NCBI GenBank assembly: GCA_963664585.2 | Contig: CAXXEO010000006.1 | Span: 1 to 64,000 of the forward strand | Length of the DNA: 64,000 bases | Origin: G963664585 sp963664585 | GTDB taxonomy: Bacteria; Bacillota; Clostridia; Oscillospirales; Ruminococcaceae | Direction of reading: 5' to 3' | Shown: positions 43,101 to 52,546 of the stretch, piece by piece | Position numbering within the stretch: the first letter of the stretch is position 1 | Layout of the letters: each line of letters opens with the position of its first letter | Notes under the pieces: model-generated | Told to the model about the DNA's origin: nothing | The model's input: the letters and a program-made list of their open reading frames with translations, nothing else | Database searches by the model: none | Made by a program: the position numbers and the translations under genes

Positions 43101-43638
43101 GTGCACTGATAGTTTCAACAAGCTTTCTGTCATCGCGCTCAGAGGCAAAAAGCTCGACCAGCTCTTTAAAAACTATGTTATCCGCCTCACTGTACAGCTC
43201 CTCGAGAAGCGCCTCCATTGCTTTTTGGCGGATATCGGCGATCCGGCTGTCATCTGCGATGACAAAGCCAGGGGAAAGCTCGAGCTTCTGAAAATTGTCC
43301 CGGATGAGGTCAAGACAGAAAGCGTGTATCGTGCTGATCTTCGCCCTGTCAAGAAGCTGCCTTTGCCGGAGGATCAGCGGATCTCCGGGGTGCTCCGCTG
43401 ACAGCTCTGCGAGCTTTGAGGACAGTCTGTGTCGTAGTTCCCCCGCCGCAGCCTTAGAGAAACTGACGATCAAAAGCCTGTCCGCGTCCATGGGGTTCTC
43501 TCTGTCCAGCATCAAACCGATGGCGCGCTCGACAAGAACGGCGGTCTTTCCGCTTCCGGCAGCCGCAGAGAGAAGAAGACTTCCCCCACGGTCTTCAATC
43601 GCATGCCGTTGGTTTTCTGTCCACTCTCTATTTCCCAT
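40105..43638 (-). CDS. addA: ATP-dependent helicase/nuclease subunit A
   Basis: A UvrD-like helicase plus RecB-type nuclease of the AddAB double-strand break repair complex. Walker A is SAAAGSGKTAVLVERAI. Helicase motifs include VDEYQDTNGAQDL, FMVGDVKQSIYRFRQA, VHNAKGLEFPVVILANA and YVALTRAKEKLIV. The C-terminal nuclease has GIADCFFVE and VIVDYKTDRV. ATG at 43638 with GGAGG upstream gives 1177 aa and overlaps addB by 11 bp. It is intact despite the frameshifts seen from 47 kb on. Confidence 0.97.
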   Translation of the reverse strand: MGNREWTENQRHAIEDRGGSLLLSAAAGSGKTAVLVERAIGLMLDRENPMDADRLLIVSFSKAAAGELRHRLSSKLAELSAEHPGDPLILRQRQLLDRAKISTIHAFCLDLIRDNFQKLELSPGFVIADDSRIADIRQKAMEALLEELYSEADNIVFKELVELFASERDDRKLVETISALYNFIRSHPFYNRWLDEKLALYQSFERAGDSVWGRIVRSYAVEATDACLSMINMAIGLAENCENTKKSYLPALHEDKSLLLALKERADSALWDELCAFVGGLKLARLSAIRGEENVDERELIKSLRTRVKDTLDDLQNRAFTATEQDFEEDVEDLLPKLSELFRATKRYDHLFSEMKKEEGVVDFSDLEQLAITLLVDGEDGCTFTSLAGELSCRYDQIMVDEYQDTNGAQDLIFSAISDGGKKLFMVGDVKQSIYRFRQAMPELFIEKKDRFAPYDGCSHPACITLGHNFRSRHEVTQELNRLFALLMSRKMGEIDYTPDEYLTSAATFCQSSEAGWELHLLDISEKDKEQSAAQLEAEYLARRVKELIATGYRVQDGDGQRPVRAGDVCLLLRSYAGRASFYYQAFSDAGLNPTAKLAGGYLESREISSVLNVLAAIDNPLLDIQLIGAMMSPIFGFTSDEIATIRLCAKGDSFYTALAASAGAGSEKSERFLRFLSEYRRHAALMSVDMLITRLYRDTGFDLMVGSMPQGEGRRANLRLLIEYAATYDRMGYKGLTTFLRAIGRITERGDDLSAAPVSHGEEGVVIMSVHNAKGLEFPVVILANADHSFNREDLSRPTITHPQLGFACMRRISGERRQFVTLPLAALRLEMERYSLSEELRILYVALTRAKEKLIVSAAIKNPMKKVRALYTPLDDQNRLPPYIVGECRSVSDWILMALLHHPHLGQKLMDGESSAVPGFRLCFALPGDVEKSESIDVNTKTALPNREDIDELCRRYKFEYPFDTDTHTAAKLSVSELTKGKQKEKESFKSRPAFLEKRGISPAAKGNAVHHFMQMCDYQLASANPKEELKRLVERGYLTASEGDAVALDVIAGFFSSPLAERMFAAKRIIREHKFIFQPDRELIERFGLSGLLGEGTVVQGIADCFFVEADGGAVIVDYKTDRVKEPDELRERYGMQLLLYKEILEQSLGLSVKECFLYSFYLGSEIKVDLKPV

Positions 43639-46600
43639 CCACTTCGCCTCCCTTCTGGGTATCATCGCCCAGAATTCCCGTGCGCTCCACTAAGTCAACT
43701 GGACGCACAGGGTCGCCATCCTCAAAGCCGCACACCCTTTTATAGTCACAGTACTGGCAGGGACTGTATCCTACACCCGAAGCGGGACAGGCCTCTACCC
43801 TTCCATCGCAAAGGAGGTCCGCCATACCGGTTACCCTTTCCTCCACGAGCTTTTGGAGCCTTTCAAGCTCCGCGCGGCTGATTACTGCTGACCGCTGCTG
43901 TATGGCATCGTCCTCCGAAAGGCGTACGGGGATAAACTCTCCCTTGCCCGTAGGCTCCATCGCCCGGATTACATGAGGCTCGTTAAGCACGATCCCCTTC
44001 ATCCGGTACTGCTCACGATGCTTGCGCAGAAGCTCCTCACGCCCAACATCCCGTCCGGTGGAAAGATATCCGCCCTTTGAAGGCATATATAAAATCCCCG
44101 CGGGCTGCACATCGTGAAGCTCGCCTCTGCCGTTCTGGCAGACGGAGAAAAGATAAATCAACATCTGCATATTCAGTCCGTGATATACATCTGAAAGACT
44201 GAAGTTCTTTTTTCCCGTTTTGTAATCCACGACACGGACGTATCTTTGGTCATCCACTTCGGCGATATCAACGCGGTCAATGACCCCCTCAGTCCTGACG
44301 GTGATCCCGCCGCCGGTTGTCAGGGTGACAGGCTCCACGTCAGAGCCCCCTCGTACAGGCAGCTCAAAATAAGCCGGCACAAAAAGGCTTTGACCCAGTT
44401 CCGCTATAAGTTGGAGTAAAAGCTCCTCAATCGGCTCGACAAGGCGGGAAAAAAGATAGCTCAGCCGCTGGCCGAGCTCGGTGGTATCCGAGACCCGCGC
44501 TGCTATGTATGCCTCGATCCCACTTCGGATATGCGCCCTAAGCTCTTCTCTGTCAAACGTGGCGAGTTTACCGCCATGTCTTGCAAGCATCTCTTCCAGA
44601 ATCTGATGAATCAACGAGCCCACCTCAACCGGGGAAACATCCGCCTGTCTGCGAGCCCGGATACCAAGTCCGCTTTGTACAAAAAAGGAGAAGGGACAGT
44701 TGTAATAACGTTCAATCCGCGAGGGAGACAACAGCATATTTTCACCGAAAAGACGCGAAGCCACGCCCTTGTCCTCTATCTTTTGAGGTGACTTTCGCGC
44801 TGCGGAATCGATGAGCCTCACGAAGCTATCGCCCCCGTTTTCACGGAGAAAGGCTTCCAGTGTTGCGCGCCAGGGTGTATCGTCTCGATAACATCCGGAA
44901 AGGGCGTCCGCCGCGGTCTCGAGATTCAAAACCCCGTCAATGGCAGAAACCTTTGTCTTCACCATCTGCGGGAAGATCGCAGCAGCCCCGGAAAACAGTG
45001 GGGAGGGCAAAAGCTCTTCTCCAGAAGCCGACCGCTTAGGGTAAGATATGATTACTCTCTCACTCGCGCAGGTCACAGCACTATAGCAGAAAAACCGTTC
45101 GCGGCTTAAAAAGCTTTCCCCGTCCTTGAGAAGCTCCACCCCGCTGCCGGCAAGCCTCTGGCGGTCTGAATCAGACAAAAGTCCCCCTGCAAGATCTGTT
45201 TTGGGAAAATCACCGTCTGTAGCACCAATGACAAACACCACACGGGGATTGTCCGGGCGCACCCTGTCTGCCTGCCCGATCAACAGCTGATCGAGTGCTT
45301 CCGGCGGGCGTCCGATATCAAGGGAGGCCACCGCCATCTCAAAAAGCCCTGCTAAACGATCCTTGGTATAGGCCTGCCCTCCCAGTCGGGTGGCAAAAAG
45401 ATCGAGGATGTCCACCATTGCGTCCCAAAGCTGAGACTGCTCCTCCAGAAAGATCTTGCTCTCCTGTGAAGGAAGCGTTTGGGCAAAGCGAGAGAGATTT
45501 GCACCAGCATCTGTATCCAGAAAATACTGATACAGCCCGGTTGCGAACGCCTCGCCGGTTTTATCCGCTATGGCATTCTGAAAGGCCTTTAATGGGACTA
45601 TAAGACGGCTGCGGCAGGCATTGATTCTAGCAAGCTTTTCGGCTGCCCTGTCATCCATGCCCTCTTGCATACCATCCGGATGGTTTTTAAAGGTGCGTTC
45701 CCACGCCGTTCCTTCAATACCCCAAGTGTAGCAGTAGTTTTCCAGAAGGCCGAGTTCCTCTGGGTCTATGTCTAAAGCAGCTGACCTCGCCAGAGTGAGC
45801 AGCGGCTGGGTGCGAAGCCCCCCCGAGCAAAGCTTTACCGCTCCAATGGCGAGGGAAGTCAGCGGCTTTGCACAGATATCTGACCTGGCATCGAGAAAAT
45901 AGGGAATGCCATAGCGCTCAAGTACCGGGGGGAGCATGGGCAGATAGCGTTCCCAGTTCCTTGTGATCACCAGAATATCGCGATAGCGCATCCCCTCGTC
46001 CCGTACCAAACGGGATACCTCCCCTGCTATATAACAAAGCTCATCAAAAGGATTTGGTGCTGCAAAAAGGCGCACCCCTAACAAATCATCGCCGGTATAC
46101 CGCGCCACCTGACGCATAATGTTCTTCTCCATGTGAAGAAGAGCAGGCGAATGGAATCGTTTGGGCTCACCCATTTCTATTTGTTCGGGAGAAAGTCCGA
46201 TTTCATCCCGGCAACTTCTTACCAAGCGCTCCTTGGTCATCCGCGCACCGCTCCAAAGGTCAAGGGGATCGGGACCGTCGCTTAGGGAAAGGGATATATA
46301 CAGTTCGGGACAATCGGCGATCATCCGCTTCAGCATCGCGTATTCCGGTGCAGTAAAGCCGTCAAACGAGTCGATCAACACACAGCGCTCTTTCAAAAAG
46401 CGCTGCCCTGAAAGCCTGTCGGCTGCCCGTGACAAAGCATCCAGCGGGTCGACATAGCGCTCGCCCACCAGCGTATTGTAAAGATCATAAATCAGGGAAA
46501 GTTCGGCAATTTTTTCCTTCAAAGCCCCCTCAGGCAATGTAAAGGTCAGAGAACTGAGATTCTCGGGAGTGAGTCCCGCGTTTTTCATCTCCTCAACGGT

Positions 46601-46960
46601 ATCAACGACCTTGGCGATAAAGGCAGCAGAGCCGATATGGCGAGCGTAAACGCTGATCATATCCTTTAGCTCCTCAAGAGCGATACTCATCAGGACAAAG
46701 CGCCCGGTATCACTGAGATAGGGCTCACCCAATCCGCCAATCTCTCTGAAAATTTTGTCGGCGAGACGTGTAAAGCTCAAAACCTCTACATCAACTGTTT
46801 GACCCTTTAAGAGCGAATACAACTTTCTTTCCGCAATGAAGGTAGACTGCTCAGGCACGATAAAGAGAACCTGTCTTCCTTCTCGTGCCAGACGAGCAGC
46901 CTGTTCGTAAAGAAAGGTCGTCTTCCCCGATCCTGAGGGGCCAGTCACCATATGTAGCAT
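43628..46960 (-). CDS. addB: ATP-dependent helicase/nuclease subunit B
   Basis: The partner subunit that reads Chi-type sites and carries a second nuclease. The N-terminal Walker A is VTGPSGSGKTTFLYEQ, and FIVPEQSTFIAERKL follows. The C-terminal nuclease has RVVDYKTGKK. A 4Fe-4S cluster is formed by YYNCPFSFF and the late CQYCDYKRVCG cysteines. Its 1110-aa length is normal. GGAGG precedes the ATG. It is the first gene of an addB-addA operon. Confidence 0.96.
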   Translation of the reverse strand: MLHMVTGPSGSGKTTFLYEQAARLAREGRQVLFIVPEQSTFIAERKLYSLLKGQTVDVEVLSFTRLADKIFREIGGLGEPYLSDTGRFVLMSIALEELKDMISVYARHIGSAAFIAKVVDTVEEMKNAGLTPENLSSLTFTLPEGALKEKIAELSLIYDLYNTLVGERYVDPLDALSRAADRLSGQRFLKERCVLIDSFDGFTAPEYAMLKRMIADCPELYISLSLSDGPDPLDLWSGARMTKERLVRSCRDEIGLSPEQIEMGEPKRFHSPALLHMEKNIMRQVARYTGDDLLGVRLFAAPNPFDELCYIAGEVSRLVRDEGMRYRDILVITRNWERYLPMLPPVLERYGIPYFLDARSDICAKPLTSLAIGAVKLCSGGLRTQPLLTLARSAALDIDPEELGLLENYCYTWGIEGTAWERTFKNHPDGMQEGMDDRAAEKLARINACRSRLIVPLKAFQNAIADKTGEAFATGLYQYFLDTDAGANLSRFAQTLPSQESKIFLEEQSQLWDAMVDILDLFATRLGGQAYTKDRLAGLFEMAVASLDIGRPPEALDQLLIGQADRVRPDNPRVVFVIGATDGDFPKTDLAGGLLSDSDRQRLAGSGVELLKDGESFLSRERFFCYSAVTCASERVIISYPKRSASGEELLPSPLFSGAAAIFPQMVKTKVSAIDGVLNLETAADALSGCYRDDTPWRATLEAFLRENGGDSFVRLIDSAARKSPQKIEDKGVASRLFGENMLLSPSRIERYYNCPFSFFVQSGLGIRARRQADVSPVEVGSLIHQILEEMLARHGGKLATFDREELRAHIRSGIEAYIAARVSDTTELGQRLSYLFSRLVEPIEELLLQLIAELGQSLFVPAYFELPVRGGSDVEPVTLTTGGGITVRTEGVIDRVDIAEVDDQRYVRVVDYKTGKKNFSLSDVYHGLNMQMLIYLFSVCQNGRGELHDVQPAGILYMPSKGGYLSTGRDVGREELLRKHREQYRMKGIVLNEPHVIRAMEPTGKGEFIPVRLSEDDAIQQRSAVISRAELERLQKLVEERVTGMADLLCDGRVEACPASGVGYSPCQYCDYKRVCGFEDGDPVRPVDLVERTGILGDDTQKGGEVDGK

Positions 46961-47115
46961 GCTTACGCCTCCATTCGTTGAGAATCGCTATTTTGCTATC
47001 GAGCTTTTTCATCTAAATACTCTTCTTCTTCTCACTGCAGCACTAAAAAGTAAATATCATCAATTGGCCACTTACAATGATCATCGTGTTCGTTTATCAG
47101 AAGAAAACGCATATA

Positions 47116-48007
47116 CTACAAATCCAGAAAAAGCAACGTCTTACTATCTGCATTTAATTTTGCATGACATCCAATGGGCAAAATTGCATTGTTACTCCCA
47201 TGCCCGAAATCATCATTCTTGACAACAGGAATCTTGTTTGTTCTTCCAAAGCGTTCTAATCGGTTTAGTAATTCAGGATACTTCGTATTCGAATAATGAC
47301 CGAATAGTAAACCGGTAACATTGCTCAAAAATCCGCTTTGCTCAATGTGTGAAAGATACATACTAATACTGGCAGGCTCGGAAAAATCAGCATAATCCTC
47401 CAGAAACAATAGATACTTTTGCTCCTTGCTATAAGGGAAATATTTACCTCCGAGCAATAACGCAAAATTTCCTACATATCCGCCAATAAGAATTCCCTCG
47501 CCTGTCCCGAAACATATTGTACTCCAATCACTGTTTTTTTCAAATTCAACAGGTGTTTTATCTATAAAATGAGTCATAAACTGCCTGTCATTATATTCGG
47601 TCAAATTTGCAAAAGTAGAAGGTTTCTGTCCATAAAAAGTGATAAGACCCGTATTTATATGAATTGCATTGAGCAATGTTGTTCCATCGCTGTAACTTAC
47701 GATAAGCTTTGGATTTCGCCGAATATTTTCAAAGTCAATAAGAGGCAGAATTTCGTTACCCCACCCAACCTCCACCGAATAAAACCATTTTGACTTCTTT
47801 GTCAGAAATCATATCATTAAAATCACTGGCTCGTTCTTGCTCGGTCGCGGAATATCCATATGTATTTTTAGATAAATTCTTTGATTTCTTCACTTTAAAA
47901 CCTTTTGCTTCCAATACACCAATAGATTTATCATAATGATTTTCTTCTGCAGCATAACACGGAGATATTATCCCAATCATGTCGCCTGTTTTTAATTTTT
48001 CTGCCAT
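47116..48007 (-). pseudogene. S66-family peptidase (LD-carboxypeptidase/MccF-like), frameshifted
   Basis: Two frames together make one S66 protein of about 300 aa. The first (48007 to about 47762) contains KTGDMIGIISPCYAAEE and ends MVLFGGGWVG at a premature stop. The second continues GNEILPLIDFENIRRNP, the nucleophile region IVSYSDGTTLLNA (Ser), LFLEDYAD (Glu) and DDFGHGSNNAILPIG (His). Removing one base from the C4 run at 47759-47762 joins them exactly. AGGAGG precedes the first ATG. The family cleaves LD-peptide bonds in cell-wall peptides or gives microcin C immunity. It is either a real pseudogene or a sequence error. Confidence 0.82.
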
Positions 48008-48301
48008 AATCCAGATACCTCCTTAAAATTATCAGTTTTTGAATATTAAGCCTAGCCCCAAAAAAGAGATTGTGCACTCAATATATGAATCTACATAATC
48101 TTAATATTGCATTGAAAATCACTAAACCTGTAAACATTATATATCATGTATGACAAAAAACATACTGTAATCCTCAAGTCATACCATATTCATTCTACTT
48201 AAAGCTTCGCTTTTAAGCAGCCAATTTTCTTGAAATGTAGACAGTAAATAGTCGTTTTCTATTATTATCTTTTTTTCGAACCACAGGTTTTCGGTTATAA
48301 A
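48008..48301. other. AT-rich gap
   Basis: No gene, RNA or repeat was recognised between the S66 gene start and the terminator at 48303. Confidence 0.5.
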
Positions 48302-48331
48302 AAGTGCCTGCGCTTTCCGCGCAGGCACTTA
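48299..48331 (-). terminator. Terminator of the 2-oxoacid oxidoreductase operon
   Basis: A perfect 12-bp stem AAGTGCCTGCGC / GCGCAGGCACTT with a short loop; on the minus strand TTTTTATAACC follows. It is a strong intrinsic terminator. Confidence 0.9.
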
Positions 48332-48344
48332 ATAATAAAAATAT

Positions 48345-48880
48345 TTAGAAGGAACCACCCAGAGTAATCGCCTTCATATTGGTTTCAATGAGCTGAGCCT
48401 TCGAAGCGGGAACGCATTTTTCGATGGCTTTTTTCACCGTCTCAAGAGAAGCGACCGAGCACTTGGCAAACATCTGGCCGAGCATGATCACATTGGCCAG
48501 GGTTCCAAGATGTTGTTCTCTGGCAATTCGGGTGGCAGGTATGTAATAAACCTTGATATCAGTTCTATCGCATTTCTTTTCCACCCATCGAGCTGTCGAC
48601 AATGGCCACACCGCCCGGGACGACACTGTCAATGAACTTGTCATAGGATGGGGGTATTCATGACGATCAGAATATCGGGATTTAATACAAGTGGGGAGCT
48701 GATGGGCATATCGGAAAGGCAGACGCTGCAATTGGCAGTTCCTCCACGCATTTCAGGGCCATAGGATGGCAACCAGGAAAGCTCTTTTTGGTCCACCATG
48801 CCGCAATAAGCGAGAATTTTACCCGCAAATAGGATGCCCTGCCCGCCGAAACCGGCCAACAGTATATTGTTTTGCGCCAT
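48345..48880 (-). pseudogene. 2-oxoacid:ferredoxin oxidoreductase gamma subunit, two frameshifts
   Basis: The N-terminal part NILLAGFGGQGILFAGKILA, SYGPEMRGGTANCSVCLSD and ILIVMNTP is the gamma-subunit signature. The frame then breaks. Removing one base at the G5 run (plus strand 48650-48654) gives PSYDKFIDSVVPGGVAIVDS. Removing another at the T4 run (48577-48580) restores KKCDRTDIKVYYIPATRIA and the rest. The intact product would be about 177 aa. It is the last gene of the operon and has its own terminator. It may be a damaged gene or show homopolymer errors. Confidence 0.85.
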
Positions 48881-49637
48881 TACTTGTCACCCCCGGTTGT
48901 TTTATCCTTATAGACGCCCAGCGGATAATAGGGCATCATATTCGCTCTCAGCCAGTCCAATGCCTCGACAGGAGTCAGGCCCCAGTTAGTGGGACAGGTA
49001 GAGAGAAATTCAACAATGGTGAAGCCATCTCCGCGCATCTGCGCTTCAAATGCCTTTTTAACAGCAGCCTTCGCATTTCTGATGTTGGGCACGGTATCGA
49101 CAGAGACGCGCTGGGCAAGGGCAACGCCATCCAGAGTGGCAAGCATTTCACACACGTGAATCGGATAGCCGGCCTTTTTCACATCACGGCCGTAAGGGGT
49201 GGTCTGTGAGATCTGGCCAGCAAGAGTTGTCGGGGCCATCTGGCCGCTGGTCATGCCATAAATGGCATTATTGACAAAGATGATGGTGATGTTCTCTCTC
49301 CGCGTGTCGCAGCGTGAACTGTTTCGGCGGTGCCGATCGCGGCAAGATCTCCATCCCCCTGATAGGTAAATACAAGATTTTCGGGGTGCACGCGTTTCAT
49401 GCCGGTGGCTACAGCGGGGGCGCGGCCATGGGGAGACTCCACCATATCGCAGCCAAAATAGTCATAGGCAAATACGGCACAACCTACGGGGGCAACACCG
49501 GCTGCGTTGCCTTCCAGTTTAAGCTCGTCCATCACCTCGGCCACAAGACGGTGAATAATACCGTGTGTGCAGCCGGGGCAATAATGGGTGGGAATATCAA
49601 TTAAAGCCTTGGGCCTTTCAAATATTACTGACATCAC
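48880..49637 (-). pseudogene. 2-oxoacid:ferredoxin oxidoreductase beta subunit, frameshifted
   Basis: This is the thiamine diphosphate-binding subunit. THYCPGCTHGIIHRLVAEVM opens it, and YQGDGDLAAIGTAETVHA is the ThDP site (GDGD). The frame breaks at a CT dinucleotide run (plus strand about 49293-49300). Removing one CT unit reads ITIIFVNNAIYGMTSGQMAP and joins the second frame, which ends with TPVEALDWLRANMMPYYPLG. The intact length would be about 251 aa. It lies between the alpha and gamma genes with stop/start overlaps. Confidence 0.85.
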
Positions 49638-50699
49638 TTGTTACCTCCATCTGCCTCTCGGATTGCCTGAAGAACCTCGGCGGGGCTTGGTACCACTCCG
49701 CCGGTGCGGCCAACAAAGCTTACCGGACGGCCTCCGGATAAGAGACGTACATCATCCACCATCTGACCCATGCTCATTTCAACACAGATCATGTGCTTTG
49801 CTTTGGCAGCAGCCTCGCTGATCACCTTCTCAGGGAAGGGCCAAAGGGTAATCGGACGGATTAAGCCGACCTTGATTCCCTCTGCACGGGCGGCGACAAC
49901 CGCAGCTTTTACGATTCTGGCCGTCGCACCATAGGCAACCACGACCGTTTCAGCATCCTCTGTCATAAAGCTTTCAGAGCGAACCTCTTTTTCTTTGATG
50001 ACATCATATCTTTTTAAAGCGCTCTATGATCGTCTGTTCAAGAACCTCCGGGACGAGATACAACGAGTTGATCACATTGTGTTTTCTTTTAAAACCGTGG
50101 CCTGTTAATGCCCAGGGCTTCTCGGGAATCGTATCAGCAGAAATCTTGGGGAATTCCACCGGCTCCATCATCTGGCCGAGCATGCCATCCGCTAGAATCA
50201 TGGCCGGCATACGGTAGCGGTCGGCGAGATCGAAGGCGTCCACGATGGTATTCGCCATCTCCTGCACGGTGGAGGGAGCGAGAACAATGATATGTAAGTC
50301 ACCATGACCGGGAGCCTTTGTCGCTTGCCAATAATCGGCCTGTGAGGGCTGGATGCCGCCAAGACCGGGTCCGCCGCGCTGTACGTTGAGGATAACGCAG
50401 GGAAGATCCGAGCCAGCAAGATAGGAGATGCCCTCGCATTTAAGCGAGATCCCCGGTGAGGAAGAGGATGTCATAACCCTGGCTCCAGCCGCGGATGCGC
50501 CAAGCACCATATTAATAGCGGCAACCTCGGACTCTGCTTGCAGGAATGTACCGCCCAGCTTCGGCATCCTTTTTGCCATATAGGCCGCTACCTCTGTCTG
50601 GGGCGTTATGGGGTAACCAAAGAAAAAGCGGCATCCGGCCTGAAGCGCAGCCTCAGCCATGGCCTCGTTGCCTTTCATCAAAACGCGTTCTGTCATCAC
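49634..50699 (-). pseudogene. 2-oxoacid:ferredoxin oxidoreductase alpha subunit, frameshifted
   Basis: The catalytic alpha subunit (VorB/KorA type). LMKGNEAMAEAALQAGCRFF, FGYPITPQTEVAAYMA and VMTSSSSPGISLKCEG are signatures. The first frame stops at 50004. Removing one base in the AAAAAGATATG stretch (minus strand, plus about 50007-50014) reads KKYDVIKEKEVRSESF and continues into MTEDAETVVVAYGATARIV. The intact length would be about 354 aa. Whether the substrate is 2-oxoglutarate or a branched-chain 2-oxoacid is unclear. Confidence 0.86.
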
Positions 50700-50703
50700 A
50701 ACT

Positions 50704-50910
50704 CTACCTTTCTACCTTTATCGCGCAATCGGGACAGATCATGGCGCACATCGCGCAGGCGATACACTCGTCCATATTGGTGATCCGCGCCGGAAAGTAC
50801 CCTTTTGCATTCAGCCTGTCCTCTGAGATCATAATAATCTTTTTAGGGCAGACGGTCACACACAGGCCACAACCCTTACAAGTGTTTTCATTAATTGTAG
50901 TATTTGCCAT
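50704..50910 (-). CDS. Ferredoxin-type delta subunit of 2-oxoacid oxidoreductase
   Basis: A 68-aa two-cluster ferredoxin. CKGCGLCVTVCPKKI and CIACAMCAMICPDCAI provide eight cysteines for two 4Fe-4S clusters. It passes electrons from the catalytic subunits to free ferredoxin. It is the only undamaged gene of the four-subunit set and lies 4-5 bp before the alpha gene. Confidence 0.93.
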   Translation of the reverse strand: MANTTINENTCKGCGLCVTVCPKKIIMISEDRLNAKGYFPARITNMDECIACAMCAMICPDCAIKVER

Positions 50911-50930
50911 TCATTTCCCCTCCTTAATTT

Positions 50931-51602
50931 TTACCGCATCCAAGGCGGTTTGACATATATATCTATCCGGAAAATATTCTCCGGTTTTGTCAGCTTTTCC
51001 CCCAACTCACGGCGCACACAGTGGTACAAAAGCGGAAGGCCGCTTTTTTCAGCGATCTCATTGGCATAGGCAATTGAGTCCTCAAATTCTTCCTGCGACG
51101 TTTCAAACGAAAGGTTTGAGTTATTGACAATCCTTGTAGTTTTCAGCCGGCTGATCGCTTCAATATCCTTCATCATCTCGATCGCTTCATCCGGCTTTTT
51201 GGTCAACAGACGGAAGCAATTGACCACATAAAGCATGTCATAACCATATCCCATAATTTTGGCTGCATAGCATCCCAGCGCAGTAGCCCCTGCGTCATCA
51301 CCGCCCACATCCAGCACCACCGTCGACTCTTTATCTGAGAGTGCGCCATCAATGTTAGCGCTCAAAGCAGGTATATCCATATTTGTGTTCGCAAAAATTG
51401 GGGTAACCAGCTTTACACCGTTCGCGCTCATTAGCTCTTTAAAATCCGCCGCACGAAAATAGGGGTTGACAATATCCATGTCGACCAACGTAACCTTTCG
51501 CCCCTCTGCTTTCAGCCGAATTGCTAAATTGGCAGCAAGGTTGGTTTTTCCGCTTCCGTAATGCCCGGTAATGATAATAATTCTCTTAAGATCCGACAGC
51601 AT
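50931..51602 (-). CDS. MinD/ParA-like P-loop ATPase linked to the oxidoreductase operon
   Basis: A 223-aa P-loop NTPase. Walker A is ITGHYGSGKTNLAANLAIRL with a MinD-like deviant layout (GKT preceded by YGS), then VTLVDMDIVNPYFRAAD (Walker A') and VVLDVGGDDAGATALG (Walker B). It is in tandem with the ferredoxin-subunit gene, 20 bp upstream. Similar ATPases accompany clostridial 2-oxoacid:ferredoxin oxidoreductase clusters, perhaps aiding assembly; that role is inference. Confidence 0.78.
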   Translation of the reverse strand: MLSDLKRIIIITGHYGSGKTNLAANLAIRLKAEGRKVTLVDMDIVNPYFRAADFKELMSANGVKLVTPIFANTNMDIPALSANIDGALSDKESTVVLDVGGDDAGATALGCYAAKIMGYGYDMLYVVNCFRLLTKKPDEAIEMMKDIEAISRLKTTRIVNNSNLSFETSQEEFEDSIAYANEIAEKSGLPLLYHCVRRELGEKLTKPENIFRIDIYVKPPWMR

Positions 51603-51673
51603 ATTCTCCCCCCTTTAAAAATAAATTTAGGGATATTATATCATTCTACAGCTAATAAAACAACAGTATATCC

Positions 51674-51713
51674 AAAAAAAAGAGAAAAGTGCCCAATAAG
51701 GGCACTTTCTCTT
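51674..51713 (-). terminator. Terminator of spo0A
   Basis: On the minus strand AGAGAAAGTGCCC / GGGCACTTTTCTCT with a short loop is followed by TTTTTTT, directly after the spo0A stop. Confidence 0.92.
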
Positions 51714-51731
51714 TAAACATGTTGTAAATTG

Positions 51732-52511
51732 TCAGTTGGCAACCTTTAATCTCAGTCTTAACTTGTCAGAGATCATAGCGACGAACTCTGAATTGGTTGG
51801 TTTGCCTTTACCATTGTGGATTGTATATCCGAAATAGGAGTTTAGAATATCCACATCGCCCCTATCCCAGGCCACCTCAATGGCGTGACGTATTGCGCGC
51901 TCTACTCTTGATGAAGTTGTCATAAACTTTTTTGCTACTGTGGGGTACAATTGTTTCGTGATGGAATTGATGATATCGGGCGTGGCAACCGCCAGCATGA
52001 TCGATTCTCTCAGGTAGTGATAGCCTTTGATATGGGCTGGAACACCAATTTGATGAATGATCTCGGTAACCATCATCTCCACATCAGGAGCAGCCTTGAC
52101 AGAAGGCGTCAGTGTTGACATATTGTCCGGCTTTTTAAACCCGGATATCTGCACAAGACGCTCGACCATCATTTCGACGTCAAATGGTCTTAAGAAGAAA
52201 TAGGAAGCGCCCGATGACAATAATTCGCGCTCTAAAATCGTGTTGTCAAAGGTAGACATCATCATAAACATCGGCTGATGTCCAAATGAACCCGATTTAA
52301 CATTTTTCATGACCCCAATTGCGTCAAGCCTTGGCATAAACACATCGATGAGCACGACAGCAGGCTTATGCTCTTCAATCATTTCAACGACTTTCATGCC
52401 GTCCTTGGGGGCAATGACCGGCTCATAACCATAGGTTTTGAGAAGAGCAGAACACTGAGCACAAAATTCCTTGTTGTCATCCGATATTAGGACCTTAGTT
52501 TTTCCCAGCAT
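51732..52511 (-). CDS. spo0A: Stage 0 sporulation response regulator Spo0A
   Basis: The master regulator of sporulation entry, 259 aa. The receiver domain has VLISDDNKEF (Asp11, Asp12) and VVLIDVFMPRLD (phospho-acceptor Asp56). The usual KPF lysine is replaced by Arg108 in FFLRPFD. The C-terminal DNA-binding domain has GVPAHIKGYHYLRESIMLAV, SSRVERAIRHAIEVAWDRGD and NSYFGYTIHNGKGKPTNSEF, which is highly conserved. It lies downstream of spoIVB, as in nearly all endospore formers. Confidence 0.98.
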   Translation of the reverse strand: MLGKTKVLISDDNKEFCAQCSALLKTYGYEPVIAPKDGMKVVEMIEEHKPAVVLIDVFMPRLDAIGVMKNVKSGSFGHQPMFMMMSTFDNTILERELLSSGASYFFLRPFDVEMMVERLVQISGFKKPDNMSTLTPSVKAAPDVEMMVTEIIHQIGVPAHIKGYHYLRESIMLAVATPDIINSITKQLYPTVAKKFMTTSSRVERAIRHAIEVAWDRGDVDILNSYFGYTIHNGKGKPTNSEFVAMISDKLRLRLKVAN

Positions 52512-52546
52512 GCGTCATTTCCTCCAATGTCTAATTCATTATGCTA

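Noticed and set aside
46959..47222. 87-codon plus-strand frame next to addB
   Set aside because: It begins in the addB start region, lacks a ribosome-binding site, and its end runs antisense into the S66 peptidase sequence.
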